In this document: positions 8,150 to 17,900 of the stretch, one piece after another
Numbering within the stretch: position 1 is the first letter of the stretch
Layout of the letters: the number at the start of each line of letters is the position of its first letter
Assembly: GCF_039693965.1 (NCBI RefSeq)
Contig: NZ_CP155576.1
Location: 930,001-994,000, forward strand
Direction of reading: 5' to 3'
Length of the DNA stretch: 64,000 nt
Source: Moraxella sp. K1664
Lineage (GTDB): Bacteria > Pseudomonadota > Gammaproteobacteria > Pseudomonadales > Moraxellaceae
The notes under the pieces: model-generated
What the model saw: the letters and a program-made list of their open reading frames with translations, nothing else
What the model was told of the DNA's origin: nothing
Databases searched by the model: none
Program-made: the position numbers and the translations under genes

Positions 8150-10774
8150 TTATTTGGTCTCTTTGACAGCCCCAAAGACAGCCCCTGCTTTTTCGGCGGT
8201 GTCATTGATGCCATCGCCTTTGTCATACTGTAACTGCCCTGCCAACTCTTCGCCATTTGTGCCAAAAAATTGCCCCTTAACATCAATGTCTTTGATGTTG
8301 TATAAAAATCCGCCACTGTTGTTATTGCCAATCTCATGGCGATAATCGGACACATCGGCTTTGGCGGTAAAGGCTGTGCCATCAATCTTGCCATCTTTGA
8401 TGTTAAAAACAATGTCGCCATTATTGTCATTGAGATTGCCTTTCAGGCTGTTGGTGTCAAAATCCACATCAAACTTAGCTTTATTTTTACCATCTAAGGA
8501 GAAGGTTTTTTCATAAGTAGGCTCGTTAATGGGCAAGTGCTTGTTGGCAAATTCGGGGCGAATCTCACCTTTTTGATACACATTATCTGCACCATCATCA
8601 TCGGCGTCTGCATCATCATCTTGGAGGCCAGCAGATGCGGTCAAATCATCGTCATCTTCTTCTGGGGTAAAGTCTTTGGTTAACAGATAACCTTGATGAC
8701 CTTTTTCCTTGATAATTTCTTCTTTATTGCTATAACCTTTGTCCTTTTTTTGAGTAAGATAGCCTGCCCAAAGACCGTTGTAGGTGAATTGACCTGCCGT
8801 GGGCAGCGTGGTGCTGGTATCGGCCCTACCGCCTTGCACAAAATAACTGCGTGTTGGGGTTTGGTTGGCATCGTTATACAGCGTCTCGCCAAAACTGATG
8901 TGCTGATAGCTTTTGGCACGAATGGCGGTATACGGCTTATCGCCTTTGGCTTCTTGTAACACGATGGTGGTAACTTGGTTATCTTTATTTAGTTTGGCAT
9001 CAGGGTATTTTTCTTTAATGGATTGGTTGGCTTTGACAGCATCGGCAGGGGCTAATTTATCAACATGATTGGCTGATAGGTCATAATAGTTGCCATTAAA
9101 ATAAAATTTATCATGTTGCCCAAAATAAGCTGGCACGGCTTGGGTGCTGCTGCTGACTTTTTTGGTGAACTGCTTCTCTGGCTTGCCCCAAGCATATTCA
9201 TAATATTCTTCATTATTACTGACAGGGACAATCCCTTCTTCAATTTGGTCATTGATTTTATCATTTAACCCTTGACTGTTAATAATTTCACCAATTGTTT
9301 CATTATCCACAAAACTGGTGTTGGGTTTTTCAAAGCCTGCACTAAAATACACCGTTTTTGTGGCGACAGGTTTGGTCGTTTTGTCTCGTTTGCCACCAAA
9401 GACCACATAAGATGCGTTGTCATTGGATAAAAATTTACCCGCCAGCTCATCGCCCGACTTACCATAAAATCCGCCTTCTAGCGTATCTGAGTTGGGGTTT
9501 GGGTTGTTTGGGTTGGCAGCATTAGAGAACAGCTCTTTGATAAAAGGCGCGGTTTTTGTGTTCTCGTTAACCAAAGATTTGGCTGTACCAACAAAGCGGT
9601 TGCCTTTGATTTTGGCATCAATTTGATACACATCGGTTTCATTGACTTTTTTGGTAGTGTCAAATTGGCTTTTAATATAGTCGCCTTTATTATTTTGCTG
9701 ATTGGGATTATCATAATAAGACAGCTTGCCTGTTAATGAGTTTGTGTCAAAATCCACCTGATAAGTGGCAGGCGTGTGCTTATATTGAAAGCCATTTAGA
9801 TAAATGTGGGCGGCACTGACGACATCGCCCTCGTTGGCCTTGCCACTGGCATTGAGATAGACCCCCACTCGCTCATCTGCTGCTGAAAGGGCGGGGCGTT
9901 TTTTGACATCACTTAGGTACAGCCAGTTGCCTGTGTAGTTAAATTTACCAGCACTGGGCAGCTGGCTGCTGGCATTTTCTCCATGATAAAACAAAATGGG
10001 CATGGGTTTGGGAATGCGGTCTTGGTCATTTTGAGTATCGGCATTTTTTTGGGTCAGGCTGCTGCCTTGTAGTTCAAGATACCCAAAACGGATATTTTCA
10101 TAAGCATCGGCGGGCTTTTTGGCTTTGGCATTATCAGCTTGCTGATGATTGATGTGAGTGTTGTTGTTGGACGGTGTTGTTAAGTTGCCATAACCATACA
10201 CTTTAATGGTGTTTATCTTTTGGGGGTCAAAACGATGGCGTTCACTGTCTAAGTGCAAATCAGACAATGCAGGGAATTTGTTAAAATACAAGGGTTTGAT
10301 GTCATTGGTGGTGATGGGCTGACGCAAGTTTTTACCTTTTCCGATGCCATCAGGGCGATGGGCATCAATACCAACATATAATTTGCCTAACCACTGCTGT
10401 ATCAAATCATTGCTATAATCTGGGTCATTTTTTGGGCTGGTATCACGAATCTTACCCATCACAAAAAACCCTGCGGCAGCGGCGGTCTTTTGTGATTGTG
10501 TCAGTTGGTTGTTATCGCCATTTGGGTCAGTTGTGCTGGTGTTGTTATCCGTGTTGTTGCCCTGATTGTTGGCGTTGTTGGCATTATTGGTATTGTCATG
10601 ACCTGTGTTCGGTGTTGGTAAAACTGTGCCTTGGGGCAGTTGGGTAACATTGGGTGCATTGGCACTGATGTCATCAGAATGGCAGCCTGTCATCAGAGCG
10701 GCAGCAAAAATACTGGCGATGGCAAGGCTAAGGGTGTTTTTGGTAGAAAATGTGGGGGCTTTGACAGTACTCAT
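8150..10774 (-). CDS. lbpB: Lactoferrin-binding protein B, surface lipoprotein
   Basis: LbpB is a bilobed surface lipoprotein that captures lactoferrin for LbpA and also neutralises the cationic peptide lactoferricin. The 874-residue precursor has a signal peptide with lipobox LMTGC, an Asn/Thr/Gly-rich anchor, and two lobes each with the transferrin-binding-protein-B barrel motif: GGFYGKSGDELAGKF in the N-lobe and GQFFGTNGEELAGQ near the end. The C-lobe carries a strongly acidic stretch (EEDDDDLTAS followed by DDDADADDDGAD), which separates LbpB from TbpB. It heads the lbpB-lbpA-slam unit and has a Fur-like box about 220 bases upstream. Confidence 0.92.
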   Translation of the reverse strand: MSTVKAPTFSTKNTLSLAIASIFAAALMTGCHSDDISANAPNVTQLPQGTVLPTPNTGHDNTNNANNANNQGNNTDNNTSTTDPNGDNNQLTQSQKTAAAAGFFVMGKIRDTSPKNDPDYSNDLIQQWLGKLYVGIDAHRPDGIGKGKNLRQPITTNDIKPLYFNKFPALSDLHLDSERHRFDPQKINTIKVYGYGNLTTPSNNNTHINHQQADNAKAKKPADAYENIRFGYLELQGSSLTQKNADTQNDQDRIPKPMPILFYHGENASSQLPSAGKFNYTGNWLYLSDVKKRPALSAADERVGVYLNASGKANEGDVVSAAHIYLNGFQYKHTPATYQVDFDTNSLTGKLSYYDNPNQQNNKGDYIKSQFDTTKKVNETDVYQIDAKIKGNRFVGTAKSLVNENTKTAPFIKELFSNAANPNNPNPNSDTLEGGFYGKSGDELAGKFLSNDNASYVVFGGKRDKTTKPVATKTVYFSAGFEKPNTSFVDNETIGEIINSQGLNDKINDQIEEGIVPVSNNEEYYEYAWGKPEKQFTKKVSSSTQAVPAYFGQHDKFYFNGNYYDLSANHVDKLAPADAVKANQSIKEKYPDAKLNKDNQVTTIVLQEAKGDKPYTAIRAKSYQHISFGETLYNDANQTPTRSYFVQGGRADTSTTLPTAGQFTYNGLWAGYLTQKKDKGYSNKEEIIKEKGHQGYLLTKDFTPEEDDDDLTASAGLQDDDADADDDGADNVYQKGEIRPEFANKHLPINEPTYEKTFSLDGKNKAKFDVDFDTNSLKGNLNDNNGDIVFNIKDGKIDGTAFTAKADVSDYRHEIGNNNSGGFLYNIKDIDVKGQFFGTNGEELAGQLQYDKGDGINDTAEKAGAVFGAVKETK

Positions 10775-10993
10775 GGTGATGTCTCGTTTGGTGTGTTATG
10801 AAGACCGCTTTATTAAATCAGCCCAAGCATCCACCACGAAGAAAAGTGCAATCAACTCCCATAAACACACAACAAGGCAAAAAGCACAATCAGCCGATGC
10901 TGTTATGCTAAGCTTGCTGTCAATCGGACAATTCGCTCACCGTTTGGTAACTGTTAAGATGGGGGATGAAGTTTAGCAATGGATATCTTGGCA

Positions 10994-11013
10994 CTAATGA
11001 TAATTAGTATCAT
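10994..11013 (-). promoter_or_regulatory. Fur-box-like operator for the lbp operon
   Basis: The stretch AATGATAATTAGTATCAT closely follows the Fur consensus of repeated GATAAT-type hexamers. It is placed upstream of lbpB, where iron-dependent repression is expected. Assigned by resemblance and context only. Confidence 0.7.
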
Positions 11014-11159
11014 ATAATAACATAAAAATTTACAATCTAGCAAGTTATTTTCTGATATTTTTCTGTGACAATATCAATGGTGTAATAAGATTTTTTGGTA
11101 AGATAAATCTTTATGGTTGATAATTTATGGTTGATAAGTAGAATGATGAGCAATAATTA

Positions 11160-11190
11160 GGGTGTGTTGAACCAATGCTCAACACACCCC
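11160..11190 (-). terminator. Inverted repeat behind exbD, probable terminator
   Basis: Arms GGGTGTGTTGA (11160-11170) and TCAACACACCC (11179-11189) form an 11-base perfect stem with an 8-base loop, 14 bases after the exbD stop. The T-tract on the minus strand is weak, so it may act as a transcript-stabilising stem as well. Confidence 0.6.
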
Positions 11191-11203
11191 AAATCAAATC
11201 CAT

Positions 11204-11605
11204 CTATTCGCTGACAAAAGCGATTTTGCCCAGTCCTGCTTTTGATGCCTCAGCCAAAACCTGTGCGACGGTGTCGTATTTACCCTCTTTATCAGCACGC
11301 AAATTAATTTGAGGGTTTTTGCCTGCATTAACCTGCTCGGTGAAACGCTGACTTAGCTCATCTAAGCTCAGTGCTTCACGGTCCCAATAAATCCCCCCTG
11401 CCTCATCAATGCTAATTTGTAAGACCTCAGGCGGTGCATCATTCACCGATGCCGAAGTTTTTGGTAAATCAAGCGGTACACTTGGATTTAGCACCGTTGC
11501 TGTTACCAAAAAAATAATCATCAAAACCAACATGATGTCAATCAGCGGAATAAGGTTCATCTCATTCATGCCGTTATTGTCATGATCACCCAACTCAAAA
11601 GCCAT
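11204..11605 (-). CDS. exbD: Biopolymer transport protein ExbD
   Basis: ExbD is the small subunit of the proton-driven ExbB-ExbD motor that energises TonB. The 133-residue protein has the usual layout: short cytoplasmic start, one membrane helix (MNLIPLIDIMLVLMIIFLVTA) with the essential membrane Asp in the LIDIMLVLMIIF segment, and a periplasmic domain. It begins 11 bases after the exbB stop, so the two are co-translated. Confidence 0.93.
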   Translation of the reverse strand: MAFELGDHDNNGMNEMNLIPLIDIMLVLMIIFLVTATVLNPSVPLDLPKTSASVNDAPPEVLQISIDEAGGIYWDREALSLDELSQRFTEQVNAGKNPQINLRADKEGKYDTVAQVLAEASKAGLGKIAFVSE

Positions 11606-11616
11606 CAGAATCTCCT

Positions 11617-12165
11617 TTATCGTACAATCTTAGACAGAATTTGATGGGCTGTATCAGTTGCCAGATGAGTCGCTTGCTTGTTGATGCGTGTGGCAATGTT
11701 ATAAAAGATCACCGCAGGTATTGCAACCGCCAAACCCAAACCTGTCATAATCAATGCCTCGCCCACAGGCCCTGCCACTTGTGCCAAGCCTGCTTGACCT
11801 GTTGCACCGATGCTATGAAGGGCATGAAAAATCCCCCAAACTGTACCAAACAGCCCAATAAAAGGTGCGATGGAAGCTGTTGTGCCAAGAACGGGCAGAC
11901 CTTTTTCAAGTTCATAACGATGACGAGCGATTTGTTGGAGCAGTTTTTGCTCTGTTGCCATCTTGCGTTGGTCAAATGGCAAATCATCCAAGTTTTGGAT
12001 ATTGATTTGGGAGGTTAGCTCATCAACAATATTTGCTGTGCGACGCCGAGAGTTAATCACACGCATGATGCCCACAACCCAAGATGTCATTGATAAAGCC
12101 AATAAGACAAAAAACAGTGTCTTACTCACCGCATCGGTATGCGACCAATAAAATCCAAAATCCAT
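11617..12165 (-). CDS. exbB: Biopolymer transport protein ExbB
   Basis: ExbB forms the inner-membrane pentamer of the TonB motor. The 182-residue protein has a first membrane segment near residue 15-35, a cytoplasmic helical part, and the conserved pair of helices with APFIGLFGTVWGIFHAL and GEALIMTGLGLAVAIPAVIFYN. It is shorter than the E. coli protein, mainly at the N-terminus, like other short ExbB proteins. It is the middle gene of tonB-exbB-exbD. Confidence 0.93.
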   Translation of the reverse strand: MDFGFYWSHTDAVSKTLFFVLLALSMTSWVVGIMRVINSRRRTANIVDELTSQINIQNLDDLPFDQRKMATEQKLLQQIARHRYELEKGLPVLGTTASIAPFIGLFGTVWGIFHALHSIGATGQAGLAQVAGPVGEALIMTGLGLAVAIPAVIFYNIATRINKQATHLATDTAHQILSKIVR

Positions 12166-12270
12166 AAATTCACCTCAAATTTTCAAAACCTAATCAAATG
12201 ACCAAATATCTGGGCAACTCAACTAAGTTATCATAAGAATTATTGCTAAAAATCAGTTAAAACCACAAAA

Positions 12271-13293
12271 TTAGTTGGTACATGACTCATCTTTTGGTAG
12301 TTTTAACGTAATCGGATAAATTGCAGTGCCAACACGTGTGATGTTACCCTCTCTAAACGGATGCAGGCGACCACGACCGATTTGACGGATAATCTGTCGG
12401 TCTAATTTGGCATCGCCTGTTGAGCCATTTAAATTGACATTAGAGATTTTACCCTCAGCATCAACACGGAAACTCACTTGAAGCGTGGTGTCAATATCAC
12501 TTCTTGCTGAACAAAAATTATTCACTCTGGGCTTGGTTTTCCAGCTGGCATTACTGATATTAATGCCACCTTCCACGGTCTGATTTTGGGCAGGCTGACC
12601 GCCCCCATGATTGCCTGCTTTTTTGGCGGCATCAGCCGCCGCTTGGGCAGCCGCTTGTCTTGCAGCAGCCGCTTGGGCTTCTTTTTGTGCTTGTTCTCTG
12701 GCTCTGTGTTCGTTGTCAAGTCGCTCCTGCTCACGTCTTGCGTTTTCTAAGCGTTCATTTTCAAGGCGTTCTTGTTCAAGTCGCTCTTGTTCTCTGCGTT
12801 CATTTTCAAGGCGTTCTTGTTCAAGTCGCTCTTGTTCTTGAATTTTGGCCAATTGTTTTTGCTGGGCAACCCAAGCCTCTTGAAGTCTTTGTTGTTCTAA
12901 GATGGCTTCTACATCAATCTCGGGCTCAGGTTCAGGCTCGGGCAATGGCTCAGGTTCGGGTTCAGGAATCGGTTCAGGCTCGGGCAATGGCTCAGGTTCA
13001 GGAATTGGTTCAGGCTCGGGTGGCGGTTCAACAACCTCAGGGGTAGCAACCTCTGGCTCTACAACAGGCTCTGGCGTAACAACAGGTTCGCCTGGTGGTT
13101 CGGGCGATTCAAGGTCATTAAGTGCGATGGGTTCAGGCACTGGTTCTTTGATGAATTCAATCTCTAAGGGCGGTGTTACAGGTGGTGGTGTTATTGGTTT
13201 TATGGTCATATTCGCCAATCCAAAACCTACCAATCCATGCAAGACAGCTGCGATAGAGATAGCCAACACTTTGATTTTTTTGGAATTATCCAC
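12271..13293 (-). CDS. tonB: TonB energy transducer with a long charged linker
   Basis: TonB spans the periplasm and passes energy from ExbBD to the outer-membrane receptors, here TbpA and LbpA. The 340-residue protein has an N-terminal membrane helix, a Pro-Glu tract (repeated PEPEP, about residues 60-125), then a long Glu/Arg/Gln helical stretch with recurring QERLEQERLENER units and an Ala-rich segment, and a C-terminal TonB domain (VSFRVDAEGKISNVNL, GRGRLHPF, ITLKLP). The charged coiled-coil-like insert is more TolA-like than classical TonB. TolA was considered and rejected because the gene is followed by exbB-exbD and lies between the two receptor loci. Confidence 0.9.
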   Translation of the reverse strand: MDNSKKIKVLAISIAAVLHGLVGFGLANMTIKPITPPPVTPPLEIEFIKEPVPEPIALNDLESPEPPGEPVVTPEPVVEPEVATPEVVEPPPEPEPIPEPEPLPEPEPIPEPEPEPLPEPEPEPEIDVEAILEQQRLQEAWVAQQKQLAKIQEQERLEQERLENERREQERLEQERLENERLENARREQERLDNEHRAREQAQKEAQAAAARQAAAQAAADAAKKAGNHGGGQPAQNQTVEGGINISNASWKTKPRVNNFCSARSDIDTTLQVSFRVDAEGKISNVNLNGSTGDAKLDRQIIRQIGRGRLHPFREGNITRVGTAIYPITLKLPKDESCTN

Positions 13294-13349
13294 TTAAAAC
13301 ACCCATAAACAACTAAATGTAGCACATCTATTTATAGAAAATTAAAAAT

Positions 13350-13371
13350 ATTAACGATTATCATTTGTTAT
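13350..13371 (-). promoter_or_regulatory. Fur-box-like operator for tonB-exbBD
   Basis: Read on the minus strand the segment contains AAATGATAATCGTTAAT, a good Fur-type match, 57-78 bases upstream of the tonB start. Iron-dependent control of tonB fits the surrounding island. Confidence 0.7.
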
Positions 13372-13414
13372 ATTATAAATAATTTGATTATAAATTGCAA
13401 CATTTTGGTAAAAT

Positions 13415-13786
13415 TTATTTCACCAAAAAAGCACCAAGCACGCTCATCATCTTATCCTTAATCCAAACCAAGTTAGCACAGTGTTTGGCAAAGTTTAGGT
13501 AGGAGCCTAATTTAGGGAGATAGTGAGTGTAATGATTGGTAAAATAAGCCCAAATGCCTTTGTCTGTATAAAGACCTAAGCACTCTCCAACAAGCTCCAT
13601 GGTAATGATTTTTGCATCAGATAAAGCATGAGTAAAACCTTTGCCTCTTAAAGGTTTGGTTACAATATTTTGATACAAAGTCTCTACCAAAAGATAGGCA
13701 ACAATGATAAAATCATCATACGACATGGCTTGCTCTGATTGTTTTGTGGTGAAACTTAGGATTGGGCTATGTCGTTTTTGTTTCAA
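13415..13786 (-). pseudogene. IS982-like transposase, N-terminal remnant
   Basis: A 123-codon fragment with the N-terminal pattern of IS982-type transposases (DFIIVAYLLVETL, GFTHALSDAKIITMELVGE, TDKGIWAYF). The DDE catalytic part is missing, so it is a dead fragment. Family assignment is by recalled resemblance and moderate. Confidence 0.6.
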
Positions 13787-13949
13787 GGGGCTTGGGTTTA
13801 GTTGAGAGTGGGGTTACGAGTAGGTCATGGTATTTAGAATCCCTATTTAACGGATGTTAGGGTATTGTAGCATATTTGGGGTTTGTGGGGTGTACCTACT
13901 TTCCATGACGGACGATAAGGATGCGGTTATCAAGGTTGGTAATCTGTAC

Positions 13950-14157
13950 TAGGGCGTGCCTGCCCTTTATAACACTATTTGCAATATAGAAATATTTTAG
14001 AGATAAACTAATCGTTTTTGCATGAAAAATGGCTAAATCTTGTGACTCGAAGTCAAAAGCTCGTTTGATAGAACGACTATCAAACGAGCTTTTTCCTTGA
14101 AAAGCGTGCGATTTTTCGTGATTTTCATTGCAAATACAAAAGGCAGGCATGCCCTAT
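13950..14157. mobile_element. Small inverted-repeat element, family A, long form
   Basis: Starts with TAGGGCGTGCCTGCC and ends with GGCAGGCATGCCCTA, so the ends are inverted repeats. Length is 208 bases. It contains an internal hairpin with a 14-base stem (AGCTCGTTTGATAG and its complement) and no credible gene. Copies are at 23109, 23939, 41144, 55661 and 63152. The size, terminal repeats and lack of coding fit a MITE mobilised in trans. This copy lies in the gap between the IS982 remnant and tbpA. Confidence 0.85.
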
Positions 14158-14512
14158 TTTGTTAATAAAAACATTTGTATTATCTCATATAGAGTTGATG
14201 TTAATGGTTTGTATTATTCCTTGTTTATCACTTGCATTTGTATGATGCTTTGTATTATAATTTTACTTATTTTTACAAACTTTAAACCAAAATAACCAAA
14301 ATCAAAAATTAATCACAAAAATCAATCACTCTGGTTGGGTGGTTTTAGCAAGCAAATGGTTATTTTGGTAAAATGGTTGTTTTGGTAAAAAATAAGTTTT
14401 CAAAGACGATACACTTCATACACATTTTTGGCATCTTCAATTTGATGCCTGCCTTGTGATTGATTGGGGTGTATCGGTGTGTCAAAGCGCAAAAGCCAAC
14501 AGGTGGTCATTG
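14158..14512. other. AT-rich region upstream of tbpA
   Basis: About 350 bases without a gene. It includes repeated TTTTGGTAAAATGG-like stretches near 14360-14395. It must hold the tbpA promoter, but I see no clear Fur box here, unlike the other iron units. Confidence 0.5.
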
Positions 14513-17500
14513 ATGAATCAATCAAAACAAAACAACAAATCCAAAAAATCCAAACAAGTATTAAAACTTAGTGCCTTGTCTTTGGGTCTGCTTAACATCA
14601 CGCAGGTGGCACTGGCAAACACAACGGCCGATAAGGCGGAAGCAACAGATAAGACAAACCTTGTTGTTGTCTTGGATGAAACTGTCGTAACAGCGAAGAA
14701 AAACGCTCGTAAAGCCAACGAGGTTACAGGACTTGGCAAGGTGGTCAAAACTGCTGAGACCATCAATAAAGAACAAGTACTAAACATTCGAGACTTAACA
14801 CGCTATGACCCTGGCATTGCTGTGGTTGAGCAAGGTCGCGGGGCAAGCTCGGGCTATTCTATTCGTGGTATGGATAAAAATCGTGTGGCGGTATTGGTTG
14901 ATGGCATCAATCAAGCCCAGCACTATGCCCTACAAGGTCCTGTGTCAGGCAGAAATTATGCCGCAGGTGGGGCAATCAACGAAATAGAATACGAAAACGT
15001 CCGCTCCATTGAGATTAGCAAAGGTGCAAATTCAAGTGAATACGGCTCTGGGGCATTATCTGGCTCTGTGGCATTTGTTACCAAAACCGCCGATGACATC
15101 ATCAAAGATGGTAAAGATTGGGGCGTGCAGACCAAAACCGCCTATGCCAGTAAAAATAACGCATGGGTTAATTCTGTGGCAGCAGCAGGCAAGGCAGGTT
15201 CTTTTAGCGGTCTTGTCATCTACACCGACCGCCGTGGTCAAGAATACAAGGCACATGATGATGCCTATCAGGGCAGCCAAAGTTTTGATAGGGCGGTGGC
15301 AACCACTGACCCAAATAACCGCACATTTTTAATGGCAAATGAATGTGCCAATGGTAATTATGAAGCGTGTGCCTCTGGCGGTCAAACCAAACTTCAAGCC
15401 ACGCCAACCAATGTGCGTGATAAGGTAAATGTCAAAGATTATACAGGCCCCAACCGCCTTATCCCAAACCCACTCACCCAAGACAGCAAATCCTTACTGC
15501 TTCGCCCAGGTTATCAGCTAAACGATAAGCACTATGTCGGTGGTGTGTATGAAACCACCAAACAAAACTATGCCATGCAAGATAAAACCGTGCCTGCTTA
15601 TCTGACGGTTCATGACATTGAAAAATCAAAGCTCATCAACCATGGCGAAGCCAATGGCTATTATCAAGGCAATAACCTTGGTGAACGCATTCGTGATGCC
15701 ATTGGGGCAAATTCAGGTTATGGCATCAACTATGCTCATGGCGTATTTTATGACGAAAAACACCAAAAAGACCGCCTAGGGCTTGAATATGTTTATGACA
15801 GCAAAGGTGAAAATAAATGGTTTGATGATGTGCGTGTGTCTTATGACAAGCAAGACATTACGCTACGTAGCCAGCTGACCAACACGCACTGTTCAACCTA
15901 TCCGCACATTGACAAAAATTGTACGCCTGATGTCAATAAACCTTTTTCGGTAAAAGAGGTGGATAACAATGCCTACAAAGAACAGCACAATTTAATCAAA
16001 GCCGTCTTTAACAAAAAAATGGCGTTGGGCAGTACGCATCATCACATCAATCTGCAAGTTGGCTATGATAAATTCAATTCAAGCCTTAGCCGTGAAGATT
16101 ATCGTTTGGCAACCCATCAATCTTATCAAAAGCTTGATTACACCCCACCAAGTAACCCTTTGCCAGATAAGTTTAAGCCCATTTTAGGTTCAAACAACAA
16201 ACCCATTTGCCTTGATGCTTATGGTTATGGTCATGACCATCCACAGGCTTGTAACGCCAAAAACAACACTTATCAAAATTTTGCCATCAAGCAAGGCATA
16301 GAGAAATACAACCAAAAAAATACCGATAAGATTGATTATCAAGCCATCATTGACAAATATGATAAACAACACCCCAAAAACACCCTAAAACCCTTTGAGA
16401 AAATCAAACAAAGTTTGGGGCAAGAAACATACGACAAGATAGACAGACTGGGCTTTCAAGCTTATGCAGGGCTACGCAAAGGATGGGCGGATTGGACTAA
16501 TGAAAACAGCCAAAAAAACGCCAAAAAAGGCACGGATAATATCTATAAGCCAAATCAAGCGACTGTTGTCAAAGATGATAACTGCAAATATAGCGAGACC
16601 AACAGCTATGCTGATTGCTCAACCACTCGCCACATCAGCGGTAATAATTATTTCATCGCTTTAAGAGACAACATGACCATCAATAAATATGTTGATTTGG
16701 GGTTGGGTGCTCGCTATGACAGAATCAAACACAAATCTGATGTGCCTTTGGTGGACAACAGTGCCAGCAACCAGCTGTCTTGGAATTTTGGCGTGGTGGT
16801 CAAGCCCACCAACTGGCTAGACATCGCTTATAGAAGCTCGCAAGGCTTTCGCATGCCAAGTTTTTCTGAAATGTATGGCGAACGCTTTGGCGTAACCATC
16901 GGTAAAGGCACGCAACATGGCTGTAAGGGTCTTTGGTACATTTGTCAGCAGACTGTCCATCAAACCAAGCTAAAACCTGAAAAATCCTTGAACCAAGAAA
17001 TCGGAGCGACTTTACATAACCGCTTAGGCAGTCTTGAAGTCAGTTATTTTAAAAATCGCTATACCGATTTGATTGTTGGTAAAAGTGAAGAGATTAGAAC
17101 CCTAACCAAAGGTGCTGATGCAGGCAAACAGCGTGGTAAAGGTGATTTGGGCTTTCATAATGGACAAGATGCTGATTTGACAGGCATTAACATTCTTGGC
17201 AGAATTGACCTAAACGCTGTCAATAGTCGCATTCCCTATGGATTATACTCAACACTGGCTTATAACAAAGTTGATGTTAAAGGCAAAACCTTAAACCCAA
17301 CTTTGGCAGGAACAAACATGTTGTTTGATGCCATTCAGCCATCTCGTTATGTGGTGGGAATCGGCTATGATGCCCCAAGCCAAAAATGGGGAGCAAACGC
17401 CATGTTTACCCATTCTGATGCCAAAAATCCAAGCGAGCTTTTGGCAGATAAGAACTTAGGTAATGGCAACATTCAAACAAAACAAGCCACCAAAGCAAAA

Positions 17501-17734
17501 TCCACGCCGTGGCAAACACTTGATTTGTCAGGTTATGTAAACATAAAAGATAACTTTACCTTGCGTGCTGGCGTGTATAATGTATTTGATACCTATTACA
17601 CCACCTGGGAATCTTTACGCCAAACAGCAGAAGGGGCGGTCAATCAGCATACAGGACTGAGCCAAGATAAGCATTATGGTCGCTATGCCGCTCCTGGACG
17701 CAATTACCAATTGGCACTTGAAATGAAGTTTTAA
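14513..17734 (+). CDS. tbpA: Transferrin-binding protein A, TonB-dependent receptor
   Basis: TbpA is the outer-membrane channel that takes iron from host transferrin. I choose ATG 14513, preceded by AGGTGG at about 7 bases. It gives a Lys-rich signal peptide ending QVALA. The GTG at 14456 would add 19 residues in front of the signal. The protein of about 1073 residues has a TonB-box-like DETVVTAKK, a plug (VTGLGKVVKTAETIN, GIAVVEQGRGASSGYSIRG, NRVAVLVDGINQAQ) and a barrel with long Lys-rich extracellular loops and paired Cys, ending YQLALEMKF. The order tbpA - slam - tbpB follows the M. catarrhalis tbp locus. Confidence 0.93.
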   Translation: MNQSKQNNKSKKSKQVLKLSALSLGLLNITQVALANTTADKAEATDKTNLVVVLDETVVTAKKNARKANEVTGLGKVVKTAETINKEQVLNIRDLTRYDPGIAVVEQGRGASSGYSIRGMDKNRVAVLVDGINQAQHYALQGPVSGRNYAAGGAINEIEYENVRSIEISKGANSSEYGSGALSGSVAFVTKTADDIIKDGKDWGVQTKTAYASKNNAWVNSVAAAGKAGSFSGLVIYTDRRGQEYKAHDDAYQGSQSFDRAVATTDPNNRTFLMANECANGNYEACASGGQTKLQATPTNVRDKVNVKDYTGPNRLIPNPLTQDSKSLLLRPGYQLNDKHYVGGVYETTKQNYAMQDKTVPAYLTVHDIEKSKLINHGEANGYYQGNNLGERIRDAIGANSGYGINYAHGVFYDEKHQKDRLGLEYVYDSKGENKWFDDVRVSYDKQDITLRSQLTNTHCSTYPHIDKNCTPDVNKPFSVKEVDNNAYKEQHNLIKAVFNKKMALGSTHHHINLQVGYDKFNSSLSREDYRLATHQSYQKLDYTPPSNPLPDKFKPILGSNNKPICLDAYGYGHDHPQACNAKNNTYQNFAIKQGIEKYNQKNTDKIDYQAIIDKYDKQHPKNTLKPFEKIKQSLGQETYDKIDRLGFQAYAGLRKGWADWTNENSQKNAKKGTDNIYKPNQATVVKDDNCKYSETNSYADCSTTRHISGNNYFIALRDNMTINKYVDLGLGARYDRIKHKSDVPLVDNSASNQLSWNFGVVVKPTNWLDIAYRSSQGFRMPSFSEMYGERFGVTIGKGTQHGCKGLWYICQQTVHQTKLKPEKSLNQEIGATLHNRLGSLEVSYFKNRYTDLIVGKSEEIRTLTKGADAGKQRGKGDLGFHNGQDADLTGINILGRIDLNAVNSRIPYGLYSTLAYNKVDVKGKTLNPTLAGTNMLFDAIQPSRYVVGIGYDAPSQKWGANAMFTHSDAKNPSELLADKNLGNGNIQTKQATKAKSTPWQTLDLSGYVNIKDNFTLRAGVYNVFDTYYTTWESLRQTAEGAVNQHTGLSQDKHYGRYAAPGRNYQLALEMKF

Positions 17735-17797
17735 CCTGCACTTTTAATCAGTGGTTTGGATGTGATTGTGGCATGCCAAATCCCAATCAACCAATGA

Positions 17798-17834
17798 ATA
17801 AAGCCCCCATCTACCATGAGGGCTTTATTTTATC
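17798..17834 (+). terminator. Rho-independent terminator after tbpA
   Basis: AAAGCCC and GGGCTTT arms frame a loop at about 17800-17827 and are followed by ATTTTATC. Placed 65 bases after the tbpA stop, so tbpA is probably transcribed apart from slam and tbpB. Confidence 0.7.
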
Positions 17835-17900
17835 ATCGCTAAGTGATGCTCTTAGCGGTCATCACTCAGATTAGTCATTAATTTATTAGCAATTAATTTA

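Larger units (their letters stand above)
10775..11203. other. Intergenic region upstream of lbpB
   Basis: About 430 bases without a credible gene. It holds the Fur-like box described separately, a perfect 14-base tandem duplication (TTTATGGTTGATAA at 11110-11123 and 11124-11137), and a strong inverted repeat near 11160-11190 behind exbD. The rest is AT-rich and carries the lbpB promoter, whose exact -10 and -35 I could not fix. Confidence 0.6.

Noticed and set aside
12902-13297. 131-codon Gly/Ser-rich frame on the plus strand
   Set aside because: It is the antisense shadow of the Pro-Glu tract of tonB.
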